Positions 8,110 through 17,339 of a stretch of 64,000 nucleotides of DNA are shown here, in pieces. The position numbers and the translations under genes were made by a program. Under the pieces are notes generated by a model that did not search any database, was not told where the DNA came from, and saw nothing but the letters and a program-made list of their open reading frames with translations. Positions within the stretch are counted from its first letter, which is position 1. Every line of letters begins with the position of its first letter. Source of the stretch: Clostridia bacterium (GTDB lineage: Bacteria > Bacillota > Peptococcia > DRI-13 > UBA5745); contig JAHDPO010000004.1 of the NCBI GenBank assembly GCA_018434325.1, positions 124,001-188,000 on the forward strand, given 5' to 3'.

Positions 8110-8481
8110 TTAAATCCTGCCAGGAGCTAAAACGGTGCCGATGATGCTGCCCAGAATGCCGGCCAGCAGGGCGATACCGGCTTTAATGAGCAAATGGCCG
8201 CCGATGACGCCGGGCAGCCGCAGCAGCAGCCCCAGGAGTGTCAAGATAGCTAATACAATGAAGCAGATGGCCAGGCCATGAAAAAGGCCTCGACTTTCGG
8301 CGATCCGGGAGGCGGTCACGGAGCCCAGCAGGAAGGAGACGAAGAGCAGCCAATAGCTGAATCTGGCCAGGCTTGAGGTGGCCACCGGCGCCAGCAGATA
8401 AAAAATACTGCCTAAAAACGTAAGGAGAAGTATACTGAGAAAGGTCACCGTAAGACCTTTGATCAAAGGACGAATCTGCAT
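8110..8481 (-). CDS. Small integral membrane protein, TIGR04086/YrzE-like
   Basis: 123 residues starting MQIRPLIKG; chosen over a longer frame because AAGGGG lies 8 bases upstream. Four hydrophobic spans cover nearly the whole chain (about 11-30, 37-57, 66-85, 92-118). The pattern of a small four-helix protein with a short charged loop (SRIAESRG) matches the TIGR04086 membrane family of spore-forming Firmicutes, whose function is unknown. Divergent from folE, with its own terminator, so it is a single-gene unit. Family assignment is from overall pattern, not from a catalytic motif. Confidence 0.72.
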   Translation of the reverse strand: MQIRPLIKGLTVTFLSILLLTFLGSIFYLLAPVATSSLARFSYWLLFVSFLLGSVTASRIAESRGLFHGLAICFIVLAILTLLGLLLRLPGVIGGHLLIKAGIALLAGILGSIIGTVLAPGRI

Positions 8482-8592
8482 AAAATCAACCCCTTTATAA
8501 TATCGCTGTTGCAATTTATGCTGTATGAGGGTAAATTAGACGAAGAATACTAAAACAAAGCAATCAATGACTGGGGCAGAAGGAGAAAAATA

Positions 8593-9165
8593 ATGGACGA
8601 ACAAAAAATCAAAGAGGCTGTTACGATGTTTTTGACAGCTATCGGCGAAGACCCGAAAAGGCCCGGCTTGGAGGAGACTCCCGACCGGGTGGCCAGAATG
8701 GTGCAGGAGGTGTTCTCCGGTATCGGCAGCGATCCCAAGGAGCATCTGGCCAGGATATTTGAAGAGGATCACGAGGAGCTGGTGCTCGTCAGCAATATAC
8801 CCATGTATTCATTTTGTGAGCATCATTTGCTGCCCTTTTTTGGCAAGGCTCATGTGGCATATATTCCTCATAAAGGCAAGGTTACCGGTATATCGAAACT
8901 GGCCAGAGTGGTGGAAGGGTATAGCCGCCGGCCTCAGATTCAGGAGCGCCTGACGGGCCAGGTGGCCGATGCGATTATGGAAATGCTTAATCCTTACGGC
9001 GTCATGGTCGTTATCGAAGCAGAACATATGTGCATGACCATCCGGGGCGTCAACAAGCCCGGCGCCAAAACCACCACCTCCGCCACCAGAGGTATATTCC
9101 GCAAGGATGCCGCCAGCCGGGCCGAGGCTTTAGCATTGATTAAAAAGGAGTCATCGCAGACATGA
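8593..9165 (+). CDS. folE: GTP cyclohydrolase I
   Basis: 190 residues, AAGGAG 6 bases before the ATG. Zinc-site motif [10 protein letters not shown] (Cys75, His78) and the later [12 protein letters not shown]; substrate-binding TTTSATRG near the end. It opens GTP to 7,8-dihydroneopterin triphosphate, the first step to tetrahydrofolate. The length is typical of the homodecameric zinc enzyme. The stop overlaps the surE start by 4 bases, so they form an operon. Confidence 0.97.
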   Translation: MDEQKIKEAVTMFLTAIGEDPKRPGLEETPDRVARMVQEVFSGIGSDPKEHLARIFEEDHEELVLVSNIPMYSFCEHHLLPFFGKAHVAYIPHKGKVTGISKLARVVEGYSRRPQIQERLTGQVADAIMEMLNPYGVMVVIEAEHMCMTIRGVNKPGAKTTTSATRGIFRKDAASRAEALALIKKESSQT

Positions 9166-9926
9166 ATATTTTGTTGACTAACGACGACGGTATCGATTCG
9201 GCCGGCGTGAGAACGCTGGCTAAGTTTTTGGCTCCCTGGGCCAACCTTTGGGCTTGTGTGCCGAAAGTCCAGCAAAGTGGCACCGGCCACGGCATCACGG
9301 TCCGGGATAATCTGCGAGTCAGGGAAGAAGAGATGGCAGGGGTAAAAAGAGCTTGGAGTGTGGATGGCAAGCCGGCGGATTGCGTCAAAATGGCTTTGCT
9401 GACCTTGCTGCCGGAGCCGGTGGATCTGGTGATTTCCGGCATCAATGAAGGAGCCAACTTAGGCACCGATACCCTTTATTCCGGCACGGTGGCCGCCGCT
9501 ATGGAGGGAGCCTTCAACGGCATTCCCGCTATGGCTGTTTCTTTGGCCGTGGCCCAAAAGCCCTGGGATTTTGAGCCGGCGGCCCAAATAGCCACTACGC
9601 TCTACAGACGTTGGGAAGCAGGGGTACTGCCCATAGCTCCCATGTCTATCCTTAATGTCAATGTGCCTAACCTGCCGGCAGATCAGATTAAAGGGTATAA
9701 GCCGGCCCGTTTGGGCATTCAGCATTACAGCGATTCCTATGATTTGCTGGAGGAAGCCGAGGATTACCGGAAGTTTTGCCTGCTGGGCGATAGAATCCCC
9801 TGCCAGGAGATTGATTTGACTCTGGATACGGCAGCCCTGCGCCATGGTTATGTGGCCTTGACTCCTATTTCCGTAGACCGGACGGATTATGTTTTATTAA
9901 AAGAAATCGAAAAATATTTCAGTTAA
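9162..9926 (+). CDS. surE: 5'/3'-nucleotidase SurE
   Basis: 254 residues; ATG overlaps the folE stop (ATGA). N-terminal metal site [15 protein letters not shown], the conserved core [19 protein letters not shown] and the later LNVNVPNLP motif define SurE. This is a metal-dependent phosphatase that removes phosphate from nucleoside monophosphates and short polyphosphates in the cytosol. Coupling to folE suggests a shared transcript, not necessarily a shared pathway. Confidence 0.96.
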   Translation: MNILLTNDDGIDSAGVRTLAKFLAPWANLWACVPKVQQSGTGHGITVRDNLRVREEEMAGVKRAWSVDGKPADCVKMALLTLLPEPVDLVISGINEGANLGTDTLYSGTVAAAMEGAFNGIPAMAVSLAVAQKPWDFEPAAQIATTLYRRWEAGVLPIAPMSILNVNVPNLPADQIKGYKPARLGIQHYSDSYDLLEEAEDYRKFCLLGDRIPCQEIDLTLDTAALRHGYVALTPISVDRTDYVLLKEIEKYFS

Positions 9927-9953
9927 ACTAAAGAAAAATTTCTTATCATTGAT

Positions 9954-11321
9954 TCAACCCTGGGCTTTGCGAAGACCGGTGCGGCAGCTGGCCAGCCCGG
10001 CCTTGAACCAGCCGGCGCTGTGGCGGCGGATCAAAATCAGATTCAGCAAAGCATTGGTGACAAAGGATAAAATATAGGCTGCGCAAACGCCGGCGGAATA
10101 ATCGGAAAAGGCCGTCGTAAAATACCAGAGGCAAAACAGGCGCAGGCTGCAGCTGATCAGGGTATTGATGCTGCCCTGGACTACCAGGCCCATGCCCTGG
10201 AGGATACCGGAGGAAAGCTGGGAAAGCCAGAGAAACAGCCCGGCAGGAGCCAGCCATTGAACGAGAGGGCCGGCTTCTTTCACGTGGAAAAGTACCGAGG
10301 CTAAAACAGGACCAAAGTAATAAAGAAAAACCGAAATTGGAATACCAATCAGCAAAGTCAGGCCCAGAGCCTGGATGATCCGGCGGGTCATCAGGTTATA
10401 GTCTTTCCGGGATTGGGCCTCAGCGATGGCAGGGATAATGGCGGTGGAAACGGAGCCGGTGAGGATGGAAGGGATGTTCAGCAGCGGAAAAACTACGCCG
10501 GTGACCTGGCCATAGAAAGCAGCGGACTGGGAAGCGGTGAGGCCTAAAGTCAGCAGCCGGGCCGGCAGCACCATGGCCTCTGCGGCATTGGAGGCGGAAA
10601 GCAGCAGCCGGGTTACGGTCAGAGGCAGACCGAAACGATAAATAGCCTTTGACACATCTTTGGAAGGCCGCTGCAGCAGATTGCGTTCCCGGGTTTGGCG
10701 GCTGAAGCGCCACCAGAGATAAAAGAAACCGGCAAACTCGCTGCACAATACCCCTGCGGCCATGGCAATCAACGTCCAGTGCATTCCGTAAGGCGCCATG
10801 ATCCAGGCCAGGCCTAAGCCGGTGATTACCCGGGTGATTTGCTCCAGCAACTGGGCGCCGGCTGTAGGACGCATATCCCTGTTGCCTTGAAAATAAGCCC
10901 GGATGGCTGAGGAAACCGCCGCCAGCAGGAGACTGGGCAACAGCAGCAAAAAAGGAGGAATAACCCGAGGGTCCTGATAAAGATATCGCATAAGCGTAGG
11001 GCTGATCAGGATCAGCAGTCCCGTTATGGTGGCGGTGGAAAGGGTCAGCAGGGTTTCAGCCATCCTCAGGAGGCTGCGGCCGTCGCCGGCTGAGTCAAGC
11101 CGGCGGTATTCCGGCGACAGGCGGACAATAGCGGCAGGGATGCCGGCGCAGGTCAGCACCATGGCCATGGTATAGAGAGGGTAGACCATGTTGAAGATGC
11201 CGATGCCCTCTGTACCGACGATCCGCACAATGACGATCTGATAAAAGAACCCCAAAGCTTTTACAATAACTCCTGCGGTCATTAACGTAAAAGCGCCGTT
11301 AATAAAATTTTGCTCCGTCAT
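9954..11321 (-). CDS. SpoVB/MurJ-like polysaccharide flippase (MOP superfamily)
   Basis: 455 residues from MTEQNFINGAF; this start is preferred because GGAGGG precedes it. About 12-14 membrane spans. The N-terminus, FTLMTAGVIVKALGFFYQI followed by VRIVGTEGIGIFNMVYPLY, is typical of the SpoVB group of oligosaccharide flippases, related to MurJ, which move undecaprenyl-linked wall precursors outward. SpoVB in Bacillus acts in spore cortex synthesis; here the role could equally be vegetative. It is a single gene convergent with surE and divergent from the EF-G gene. Confidence 0.85.
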   Translation of the reverse strand: MTEQNFINGAFTLMTAGVIVKALGFFYQIVIVRIVGTEGIGIFNMVYPLYTMAMVLTCAGIPAAIVRLSPEYRRLDSAGDGRSLLRMAETLLTLSTATITGLLILISPTLMRYLYQDPRVIPPFLLLLPSLLLAAVSSAIRAYFQGNRDMRPTAGAQLLEQITRVITGLGLAWIMAPYGMHWTLIAMAAGVLCSEFAGFFYLWWRFSRQTRERNLLQRPSKDVSKAIYRFGLPLTVTRLLLSASNAAEAMVLPARLLTLGLTASQSAAFYGQVTGVVFPLLNIPSILTGSVSTAIIPAIAEAQSRKDYNLMTRRIIQALGLTLLIGIPISVFLYYFGPVLASVLFHVKEAGPLVQWLAPAGLFLWLSQLSSGILQGMGLVVQGSINTLISCSLRLFCLWYFTTAFSDYSAGVCAAYILSFVTNALLNLILIRRHSAGWFKAGLASCRTGLRKAQG

Positions 11322-11535
11322 AATCACGCTCCCTCCCTTCCCCATTAGCCCTTAATAAACAATATGAAGAGAATTTAGCGGCCATGACGCTGTGAAAATA
11401 AAAAAATCTAGTCTTTTTGAGCGGTACAAGAAGGATTTTCTGCTTTCGTGGTTAATTTACAATCTTATGAGCTTTTATCTGTATTCCCACAGATTTTGCT
11501 GATTGCTATTTCATTCAATTGAGGAGGGTTTGGTT

Positions 11536-13572
11536 TTGAGAGTCTACACGAGTAAACAACTGCGGAATGTTGCTATTTTATCCCACGGTGGCGCCGGAAA
11601 GACCTCTTTGGTAGAGGCTATGCTATTTGATGCAGGCCATACCAACCGTTTGGGCAAGACGGATGACGGTACTACGGTCACCGATTATTTGCCGGAAGAA
11701 ATCAAGCGCAAAGTTACAGTTAGTACGACCCTTGCCCCTGTAGAATGGAAAGACTGCAAAATAAATGTCTTGGATTCTCCCGGTTATGCCGACTTTATCG
11801 GTGAAGTAAAAAGCGCTATGCGGGCTTGCGACAGCATGGTCATGGTAGTGGATGCCGTAGGCGGCATCGAAGTGATGACGGAGGTCCATTGGGAAGCTGC
11901 CGATGAGATCAATCTGCCCCGCTTCGTTTTTATGAATAAACTGGACCGTGAGAACGCCAATTTCCACAAAGTGGTGGACAGCCTGCGGGAGCGTTTCGGC
12001 AACAGAGTAGTGCCGCTGACCCTGCCTATCGGCGCCGAAGATAACTTAAGCGGCGTAGTGCATATTTTGCAGAATAAGGCTTACAAATACGAAAACAATA
12101 AGGCTGTGGAGATCCCTGTGCCTGCCGAGCTCAGCGCCGATGTGGAAAAATATCGGGAAGCGATGATGGAAGCCGCTGCCGAGGGTGAAGACGAGCTGAT
12201 GATGAAATATCTGGACGGCGAGCTGCTGACTGATGACGAAATTATTATCGGCTTGAAATCCGGCGTCAAAAACGCCAAGGTTATACCCGTGTATTGCGGT
12301 TCCGCCACCAAAAATATCGGCGTACAGCAGCTGATGGATGCCATCAACTGCCTGATGCCTTCACCGATTGACGTCTATGGCGAAGAGATTACCAAAGGGC
12401 CCCTGACGGCCGTCGTCTTCAAAACCCTGGCCGACCCCTTTGTGGGCAAGCTCAGCTATCTGCGGGTGATTAAAGGGACGTTGAAAGCCGATAGCAGCAT
12501 CCACAATATAACGAAAGAAAAAGACGAGCGTTACGGCGCCTTGCTGGTGCCCCGGGGCAAGACCCAGGACAACGTGGCGGAAGCTCAGGCCGGCGATATT
12601 GTGGCTATTGCCAAATTCCTGGATGTTTCCATCGGCGATACTTTGGGCGAAAAGGGCAAAACAGAAATTCAGCCCGGCGTGGAATTCCCCGAACCCACTT
12701 TCTCCGTAGCCGTCAGCGCCAAATCCAGAAACGACGAGGATAAGATGGCCGGCGCCATCAATAAAATGGTGGACGAGGATCCCACACTGAAATTCGTCAA
12801 AAATCCCGAGACGAAAGAAAGCGTGCTCACCGGCATGGGCGAGACCCATCTGGATATCGTCATCGACCGCTTAAAGACGAAATACAGCGTGGAAGTCACC
12901 ACCAAAACACCGAGAGTGCCTTACCGTGAGACGATCCGGGGCACCGGCGAAAATGAATACAAACATAAGAAGCAATCCGGCGGCCACGGTCAATACGGCC
13001 ATGTCAAACTGCGTTTTTACCCTCTGTCCGAAGGCGAGTTTGAGTTTACGGAAACGATCTTTGGCGGTTCCGTGCCGAAAAACTACCATCCCGCCGTCGA
13101 AAAAGGCGTCCGGGAAGTGATGGCTGAAGGCGTTTTGGCCGGTTATCCTATGGCCCAGATCAAGGTAGAGCTTTTTGACGGTTCTTACCATGATGTAGAC
13201 TCCTCGGAAATGTCCTTCAAGATTGCAGCTTCCCAGTGCTTTAAAAAGGGTATAGAAAAGTGCAAGCCCGTACTGATGGAGCCTGTCCAATACGTGGAAG
13301 TTCACGTGCCGGATCAATACATGGGCGATATTATCAGCGACTTAAACGGCAAGCGGGGCCGTATCCTGGGCATGGAGCCCCATGGCAAATGGCAGGTAGT
13401 CAAGGCCATGGCTCCCCTCAGTGAAATGTACCGCTATGCCATCGATTTGAAATCCATCACTCAGGGCCGGGGCTATTTCTCCATGAAATTCGATCATTAT
13501 GAGGATGTTCCCGGTATGGTGGCCCAGGGCATTATCGCCGAGTACCAGAAGATGAAGGAAGACAAAGAGTAA
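11536..13572 (+). CDS. Elongation factor G paralogue (EF-G2 type)
   Basis: 678 residues with a TTG start, GAGGAGGG 7 bases upstream; an upstream in-frame ATG lacks a ribosome site. G1 loop is SHGGAGKTSL rather than the AHIDAGKTT of canonical EF-G, G3 is DSPGYADF and G4 NKLD. Domains II-V follow, including GETHLDIVIDRLK. This G1 signature marks the second EF-G clade of Firmicutes and others, thought to support translocation or ribosome recycling under special conditions. It is not beside rpsL-rpsG-tuf, unlike the main fusA. Followed by a strong terminator. Confidence 0.9.
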   Translation: MRVYTSKQLRNVAILSHGGAGKTSLVEAMLFDAGHTNRLGKTDDGTTVTDYLPEEIKRKVTVSTTLAPVEWKDCKINVLDSPGYADFIGEVKSAMRACDSMVMVVDAVGGIEVMTEVHWEAADEINLPRFVFMNKLDRENANFHKVVDSLRERFGNRVVPLTLPIGAEDNLSGVVHILQNKAYKYENNKAVEIPVPAELSADVEKYREAMMEAAAEGEDELMMKYLDGELLTDDEIIIGLKSGVKNAKVIPVYCGSATKNIGVQQLMDAINCLMPSPIDVYGEEITKGPLTAVVFKTLADPFVGKLSYLRVIKGTLKADSSIHNITKEKDERYGALLVPRGKTQDNVAEAQAGDIVAIAKFLDVSIGDTLGEKGKTEIQPGVEFPEPTFSVAVSAKSRNDEDKMAGAINKMVDEDPTLKFVKNPETKESVLTGMGETHLDIVIDRLKTKYSVEVTTKTPRVPYRETIRGTGENEYKHKKQSGGHGQYGHVKLRFYPLSEGEFEFTETIFGGSVPKNYHPAVEKGVREVMAEGVLAGYPMAQIKVELFDGSYHDVDSSEMSFKIAASQCFKKGIEKCKPVLMEPVQYVEVHVPDQYMGDIISDLNGKRGRILGMEPHGKWQVVKAMAPLSEMYRYAIDLKSITQGRGYFSMKFDHYEDVPGMVAQGIIAEYQKMKEDKE

Positions 13573-13608
13573 GTCCGGGCCAGATTAATACAATAAAACT
13601 ATACGATC

Positions 13609-13663
13609 AAACCGCCGTCAGGCTTATCCGTAAATCGTGTTTACGGAACCGGCGGCGGTTTTC
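13609..13663 (+). terminator. Two-part terminator of the EF-G2 gene
   Basis: Outer stem AAACCGCCG / CGGCGGTTT (13609-13617, 13653-13661) enclosing an inner perfect TCCGTAAA / TTTACGGA hairpin (13627-13647), ending in TTTT. Confidence 0.85.
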
Positions 13664-13715
13664 TGCAATTTCGGTGATATAGTGATATACTAATACTATT
13701 GGTGCAACGTAAGCA

Positions 13716-14912
13716 ATGGAGATGGCGGTGGAGACGATGGAAAATAACGAAAAGAATGCGATGAACGAAAAGAACGTGATGAACGAAAAGAACGTAGACA
13801 GTGCTGCCGGTGAAAACGTCGTTGCCGGCATAAACACCGTTGCCGGCGGCAAGGGAGAACGCCTGATCTACTTGGATATGATGCGGATATTTGCCACATT
13901 TACGGTAATTATATTGCACGCTTCCGCCGAGCATTGGCTGGAGGTGCCGGTAAGCAGCTACCAATGGCAGGTTTTTAATATTTATAACAGTTTCGTCAGG
14001 TTTAACGTTCAGCTTTTCGTTTTGATCAGCGGCGCCTTGTTTTTAGATAAAGCCGTGAGCATCACGAAGCTATATACGAAAAATATTTTGCGGCTGTTAA
14101 CGGCCTATATAGCCTGGTCTTTTATTTATGCTGTGGTCTATACCTATTTTAGCGGCAGCTTTCAGGGCAACGCCCTCCGGCCTATTGTTGTGCATATAAT
14201 AAAGACTGCGGTCAACAGCCATTACCACCTGTGGTATGTCCCGATGATCATCGGCGTTTATATGATGATCCCCATACTGAGGCCGATTATCGAGCATAAG
14301 GACTGCCGTAATATCTGCCGTTACTTTTTAGTTTTGTTTTTGCTGTTTGGTATTCTAAAGCCCAGCATATTCGCCTTTCCACTGCCCCATAAGGAGCTGC
14401 TGTCCACCGTTGCCAATATCATCAATGTTTCGGCGGCAGCAGGCTGGCTTGGCTATTTGATCCTGGGCTATTATCTGAGAAAATACCCGATGAGCCCTCT
14501 GCATCGTAATTTGGTTTATTCGGCGGCGGTGGCAGGATATATTTTTACGGCGGCTGCCAGCAGCTATTTATCGCTGAAAACCGGTGAAGCCACATCGTTT
14601 TTTACGTTCTCCTTTTCCTTGAGCAGTTTCCTCAGCACTGCCGCCTGCTTTATCTTTTTTAAATATGAAGTGTCAAAGATTCAGCTTAGCGAAAAGCTTA
14701 TCGGCATCATCGGCAGGATGTCGAAAAATATGTTTGGTCTGTATCTTATCCATGCCATGGTTTTAAGAATCCTTCTTGCAGCAGGACTGAGCGGCCTTTC
14801 CTTTAATGCCGCCGCTGCCGTACCCTTTGTTTCCCTGCTGACCTTTATGATCAGCTATGTCCTGGTGGAATTGATCGCCAAGATCCCTCTGCTGAATAAA
14901 TATATTATTTAA
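13716..14912 (+). CDS. Integral membrane acyltransferase, acyltransferase-3 family
   Basis: Up to 398 residues. After a ~50-residue polar leader the sequence ERLIYLDMMRIFATFTVIILHA opens an acyltransferase-3 domain, with the family's early Asp/Arg and the His of ILHA, and about ten membrane spans to the end. Proteins of this family O-acetylate or acylate surface polysaccharides and lipids. The leader contains three in-frame 18-bp tandem repeats (NEKNxM). The start is uncertain: 13716 and 13737 are both ATG, with only a weak GGTGGAG before the second. A TraX-like gene follows, possibly cotranscribed. Substrate unknown. Confidence 0.85.
   Translation: MEMAVETMENNEKNAMNEKNVMNEKNVDSAAGENVVAGINTVAGGKGERLIYLDMMRIFATFTVIILHASAEHWLEVPVSSYQWQVFNIYNSFVRFNVQLFVLISGALFLDKAVSITKLYTKNILRLLTAYIAWSFIYAVVYTYFSGSFQGNALRPIVVHIIKTAVNSHYHLWYVPMIIGVYMMIPILRPIIEHKDCRNICRYFLVLFLLFGILKPSIFAFPLPHKELLSTVANIINVSAAAGWLGYLILGYYLRKYPMSPLHRNLVYSAAVAGYIFTAAASSYLSLKTGEATSFFTFSFSLSSFLSTAACFIFFKYEVSKIQLSEKLIGIIGRMSKNMFGLYLIHAMVLRILLAAGLSGLSFNAAAAVPFVSLLTFMISYVLVELIAKIPLLNKYII
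13746..13799 (+). repeat. Three 18-bp tandem repeats in the acyltransferase leader
   Basis: Units at 13746, 13764 and 13782, each beginning AACGAAAAGAA and differing at a few bases. They stay in frame and code for NEKNAM/NEKNVM/NEKNVD. Confidence 0.9.
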
Positions 14913-14977
14913 GTATATTATTTGAGCCGGAGGAGAGGAGCGTTCAGCGAAGCGGAGAGGGAGGGATCAAGGATTTG

Positions 14978-15835
14978 ATGAGCTATGATGAGAGAACGGA
15001 ACAAGGCTGTCCGGCGGCCGGCGATGAGAAAGCAGAGGCCGAAGGGCAAGAAATGCTCAACGGCATCAAGGCGGCTAAAGGCTTTACTGCCAATGGCCTC
15101 ACTGGCAATGGCTTAAAAATCATTGCCATGATTACCATGCTCATTGATCATACGGCAGTTGCCTTGCCTATGCCTGATTTTTTTGTCTACGGGCTTATGC
15201 GCTTCATCGGCAGAATTGCTGCACCGATCCTGTTTTTTTTCGTCGCGGAGGGATATCACCATACCGGCAATAAAAACAAATACCTGCTGCGCCTGGCTGC
15301 TTTTGCCGTCATCAGCTATCTGCCTTTCATCTGGTTTATGACAGGCGGTTTACCAAATAGCAATAACTATTTGATTCTTAACGTGATTTATACCCTATTC
15401 ATAGGTTTTTTGGCGTTGCGGGCCAAGAGGGAGATAAGCCGTCAATGGCTGAAAACCCTGACTGTTTTTTTGCTTTTTCTGCTTTCGCTGCCTGGCGATT
15501 GGTCTTATTTGGCGGTCATCTATATTTTAGCCTTCGACTATTACCGGGGAGACTTTAAAAAACAAGCCTACGCCTATACCATTATTACCTTCATCAGTGT
15601 GGCGCAGGATTTTTTACATCCGATTGCCGGTCTGCTTGACGGCCAGCCGCTGATTGCCGAAAGTCTGGCTGTCGGCATAATCAACTTAGGCCGCTTTTTG
15701 CCTATAGGCTTACTTTATTTATATAATGGGCAAAAAGGCAGCGGCGGCAAGTGGGCCCAATGGGGATTCTACATCTTTTATCCCTTGCATTTGATCTTGT
15801 TATGCCTGGCTAGAATTTTGCTGAATGGCAATTGA
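14978..15835 (+). CDS. TraX-family membrane protein
   Basis: About 285 residues. A ~45-residue acidic leader precedes the TraX domain: NGLKIIAMITMLIDHTAVAL, then YGLMRFIGRIAAPILFFFVAEGYHHT and some eight membrane spans, ending YIFYPLHLILLCLARILL. TraX of F plasmid acetylates pilin; chromosomal homologues in Firmicutes are presumed membrane acyltransferases of unknown substrate. ATG at 14978 is preferred over the TTG before it because AAGGA lies just upstream. It directly follows another membrane acyltransferase, so the pair may modify one surface component (inference). Confidence 0.88.
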   Translation: MSYDERTEQGCPAAGDEKAEAEGQEMLNGIKAAKGFTANGLTGNGLKIIAMITMLIDHTAVALPMPDFFVYGLMRFIGRIAAPILFFFVAEGYHHTGNKNKYLLRLAAFAVISYLPFIWFMTGGLPNSNNYLILNVIYTLFIGFLALRAKREISRQWLKTLTVFLLFLLSLPGDWSYLAVIYILAFDYYRGDFKKQAYAYTIITFISVAQDFLHPIAGLLDGQPLIAESLAVGIINLGRFLPIGLLYLYNGQKGSGGKWAQWGFYIFYPLHLILLCLARILLNGN

Positions 15836-15998
15836 ATGAGGAACGGCTCTGGCTTTTTGATAGCAAATCCCATTTGCGTTTATTACCTGGCGAATCAGCG
15901 AAGGTTTTGTAAATATTCTATAAGGGAGGAATACTTAGATATCAATAATTATTTTTTAACTCTGATATGGTATACTTAGCGTAAGGAAGGTGAACTTT

Positions 15999-16310
15999 AT
16001 GGAGAACGTATTGCAAATAGACGAGATCAAGGAAAAGTTGCATCCTATCTTTGCCAGTTCTCCGGTTTATCGAGCCGTTTTGTTTGGCTCATACGCAAAA
16101 GGTGTGGCCACTGACAGAAGTGATTTAGATATTGTTCTTGATAGTCGCGGTGAACTTCGCGGAATTCATTTTTATGGCATATTGGAAGATGTGGTAACGG
16201 CGTTAGATAAGAGAGTAGATCTATTTGAGATTTCAGAAATCCGTCCCGATTCGCCGATCATGAATGAGATTACAAAAGGTGGGGTGGTTCTCTATGAACG
16301 GCAAAGATAG
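15999..16310 (+). CDS. MntA-like nucleotidyltransferase antitoxin
   Basis: 103 residues; ATG with AGGAAGG upstream. The Pol-beta-fold signature VLFGSYAKGVATDRSDLDIV (GS-x10-D-x-D) is complete, with a third acidic position in KRVDLFE. Small proteins of this type are MNT antitoxins that AMPylate a tyrosine of a partner HEPN RNase. The partner gene overlaps by 17 bases but is broken (see next entry), so this antitoxin appears orphaned. It looks intact. Confidence 0.88.
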   Translation: MENVLQIDEIKEKLHPIFASSPVYRAVLFGSYAKGVATDRSDLDIVLDSRGELRGIHFYGILEDVVTALDKRVDLFEISEIRPDSPIMNEITKGGVVLYERQR

Positions 16311-16634
16311 AATTATTTTAGAAAAAATCACGAAATACAGTCATGAAGCTATTACCTATACACAAGAAATAGATTTTGGTGAGTTTGCACAAGATTCTAA
16401 AACTATGTCAGCCACAGCTTTCGTGCCGGGACAGATTGGTGGTTGACAAAAGAGATCAGCCCGGAACTTGAAAAATCTTACCCTCACATCCCTTGGAGAG
16501 GTATGCACGGTATGTGCAACAGGATCGTACATGATTATGAAAATGTTGATTTAGTGATGCTTTGGGATGTAATAATAAACGATTTACCTGAGCTTCTCAC
16601 TCAAATTAGCTCTTTGTTGGAAGAAGATAAGTAA
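16294..16634 (+). pseudogene. HEPN (HepT/DUF86-type) toxin, frameshifted
   Basis: Starts MNGKDRIILEKITKY inside the end of the antitoxin gene, as in intact pairs. It reads to a premature TGA at 16444-16446. Around 16440 the expected QIGELTKEI appears as QIGG-stop in one frame and LTKEISPELEKSYPHIPW in the next, exactly what loss of one A would cause. Downstream the RNase motif R-x4-H-x-Y appears as C-N-R-I-V-H-D-Y: TGC at 16515-16517 stands where Arg (CGC) is expected, while the His and the Tyr target of AMPylation remain. Two independent defects argue for a decayed toxin and not only a sequencing error. Confidence 0.85.
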
Positions 16635-16720
16635 AAAATCATGTTAGCTTCTTCCCTGGCGATGCTTAGTTCTTTGAGATTCTTTTGGTGTAGAATAGGT
16701 GACTATTTTGAATCCAGTCA

Positions 16721-16749
16721 TTGACAGGAAGATTATAAACCTGTATAAT
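16721..16749 (+). promoter_or_regulatory. Consensus promoter of tRNA-Trp
   Basis: TTGACA, 17 bases, TATAAT: a perfect sigma-A match ending 12 bases before the tRNA. Confidence 0.93.
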
Positions 16750-16761
16750 ATGGCGTTGTAC

Positions 16762-16834
16762 AGGGGTATAGCTCAACTGGTAGAGTAGCGGTCTCCAAAA
16801 CCGTTGGTTGTGGGTTCGATTCCTACTGCCCCTG
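16762..16834 (+). tRNA. trnW: tRNA-Trp (anticodon CCA)
   Basis: 73-base cloverleaf: acceptor AGGGGTA pairs with TGCCCCT (one G-T pair), anticodon loop CTCCAAA gives CCA, the T-loop TTCGATT is present, discriminator G. The 3' CCA is not encoded. It has its own promoter and terminator. Confidence 0.97.
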
Positions 16835-16836
16835 CT

Positions 16837-16880
16837 AAAAAGAAAGAAACTAGTCAGAGATGACTAGTTTCTTTCTTTTT
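16837..16880 (+). terminator. Terminator after tRNA-Trp
   Basis: A long perfect stem (AAAAAGAAAGAAACTAGTCA with its complement, GAGA loop) ending in a T-run. Confidence 0.9.
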
Positions 16881-16899
16881 AGCTTTGGATAGAGCCTGT

Positions 16900-16935
16900 C
16901 ATTTGGGGGCATCCGCTTACGTATGCCCCCAAATG
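16900..16935. repeat. Perfect 13-bp inverted repeat beside the MITE-like element
   Basis: CATTTGGGGGCAT (16900-16912) and its exact complement (16923-16935) with a 10-base loop and no T-run. It abuts the left end of the 16935-17075 element. Role unknown. Confidence 0.75.
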
Positions 16936-17075
16936 AGCAAAATTGCAAGTTTAAAGTGTCCAGACACCTGCTTATTGATTGTATTTGGCTATGTTTTGCT
17001 GTATTTAGTGTCGAAGTCAGCAGATGGCCGCTATTCTTGATGGGAAAGCACACTTTAAACTTGCAATTTTGCGCA
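16935..17075. mobile_element. MITE-like repeat, copy 1
   Basis: Bounded by a perfect 23-bp inverted repeat beginning GCAAAATTGCAAG at 16937 and ending TTGCAATTTTGC at 17072. The ~90-bp interior shares a conserved core (TTTAGTGTCG..GTCAG then CCGCTATTCT) with the copy at 57304-57431. No full transposase is present. A decayed third end may lie at 17229-17258. The rest of the gene-free stretch 17076-17339 shows only a TATAAT at 17293-17298 before dprA. Confidence 0.75.
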
Positions 17076-17339
17076 AAAATGGATCAGCGAGAGAGATATA
17101 GACTGGATAAATGAAAAGCCAAGCCGTTGCCGAGCGCCCGATGCTCAAAACCTGCTAATGAAAGTCAAGGTGTGTACCTTAAAAAACCTAAAACGAGCGT
17201 GAAGCATAGGCTAATCAGGGTAAAATCAGGTGTAAAACTTAAAATTTTGCACATTTTTCCAAGAGATTCTTATTCTACCTTGCGTTCAATGGTATAATAT
17301 GGTATATTTGATCCATGTTGCACTAATAATGGAGGATAT

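Noticed and set aside
16443-16634. Separate 63-residue gene
   Set aside because: It is the second half of the HEPN toxin after a one-base frameshift, with no ribosome site of its own.
17229-17258. Third end of the MITE-like element (GTGTAAAACTTAAAATTTTGC)
   Set aside because: Resembles the right inverted end but no matching left end or core was found; at best a decayed remnant.
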